A stretch of DNA of 5,821 nucleotides from Burkholderiaceae bacterium (GTDB taxonomy: Bacteria > Pseudomonadota > Gammaproteobacteria > Burkholderiales > Burkholderiaceae_D): NCBI GenBank assembly GCA_014379395.1, contig JACMLV010000446.1, positions 1 through 5,821 of the forward strand, given 5' to 3'. The notes under the pieces were generated by a model. The model had not been told where the DNA came from and ran no database searches. It worked only from the letters and a program-made list of their open reading frames with translations. Made by a program: the position numbers and the translations under genes. Below, in pieces: positions 5,783-5,821 of the stretch. Each line of letters starts with the position of its first letter. Positions within the stretch are counted from its first letter, which is position 1.

Positions 5783-5821
5783 ATTCCGGCGCGGCCCGTC
5801 CGGCGGCGCGGCGCGCGGCGC
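5779..5821 (+). CDS. Possible start of a following gene (partial)
   Basis: A GTG at 5779-5781 overlaps the murU TGA (GTGA overlap) and opens a frame to the window edge (MNSGAARPAARRAA). Such overlaps are common in operons. However, the 14 codons are of low complexity and resemble no family, and any G/C-rich stretch this long would be open. I do not assign a function. Confidence 0.15.
   Translation, partial: MNSGAARPAARRAA

Noticed and set aside
1..5821. CRISPR array, tRNA/rRNA genes, insertion sequences, or a novel defence-type cassette
   Set aside because: No regularly spaced direct repeats, no RNA gene signatures, no transposase or terminal repeats, and all coding space is explained by known envelope genes. 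The only anomaly is the inverted junction at the left end.

Overview
The window is high-GC DNA (roughly two thirds G+C, with a strong third-position G/C preference) from a Gram-negative bacterium. It most likely comes from a betaproteobacterium of the Burkholderiales, perhaps an Oxalobacteraceae/Massilia-like genome. That placement is an inference from protein character, GC and gene order; no marker RNA is present.

Two divergent gene pairs fill almost all of it. On the minus strand, lptD (3811 to 1577) is followed by surA (1467 to 151). SurA is the periplasmic chaperone for outer-membrane beta-barrels, and LptD, the barrel that delivers LPS to the cell surface, is a classic SurA client. In proteobacteria this pair is normally followed by pdxA and rsmA. 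On the plus strand, amgK (3911-4972) and murU (5069-5782) encode the kinase and uridylyltransferase of the anomeric-sugar shortcut of peptidoglycan recycling (MurNAc to MurNAc-1-P to UDP-MurNAc). The two units share a 99-bp intergenic region (3812-3910) with an AT-rich core in which -10-like elements for both directions overlap. The locus as a whole is devoted to the cell envelope.

The unusual part is the left end. Bases 1-138 read, on the plus strand, as the last 16 codons of a second, slightly different surA and the first 29 codons of pdxA. The sequence then folds back: bases 137-150 are the start of a pdxA in the opposite orientation, directly joined to the complete minus-strand surA. The result is an imperfect inverted repeat (1-64 against 137-201, 58 of 64 bases matching) around a 72-base centre, with two pdxA starts head to head and both truncated. 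The copies differ by substitutions and an indel, so this is not a simple self-fold of one molecule. A chimeric join between two related strains in an assembly is the most economical explanation; a real inverted duplication cannot be excluded. Apart from this junction the genes look intact and conventional, and I see no undescribed multi-gene system here.
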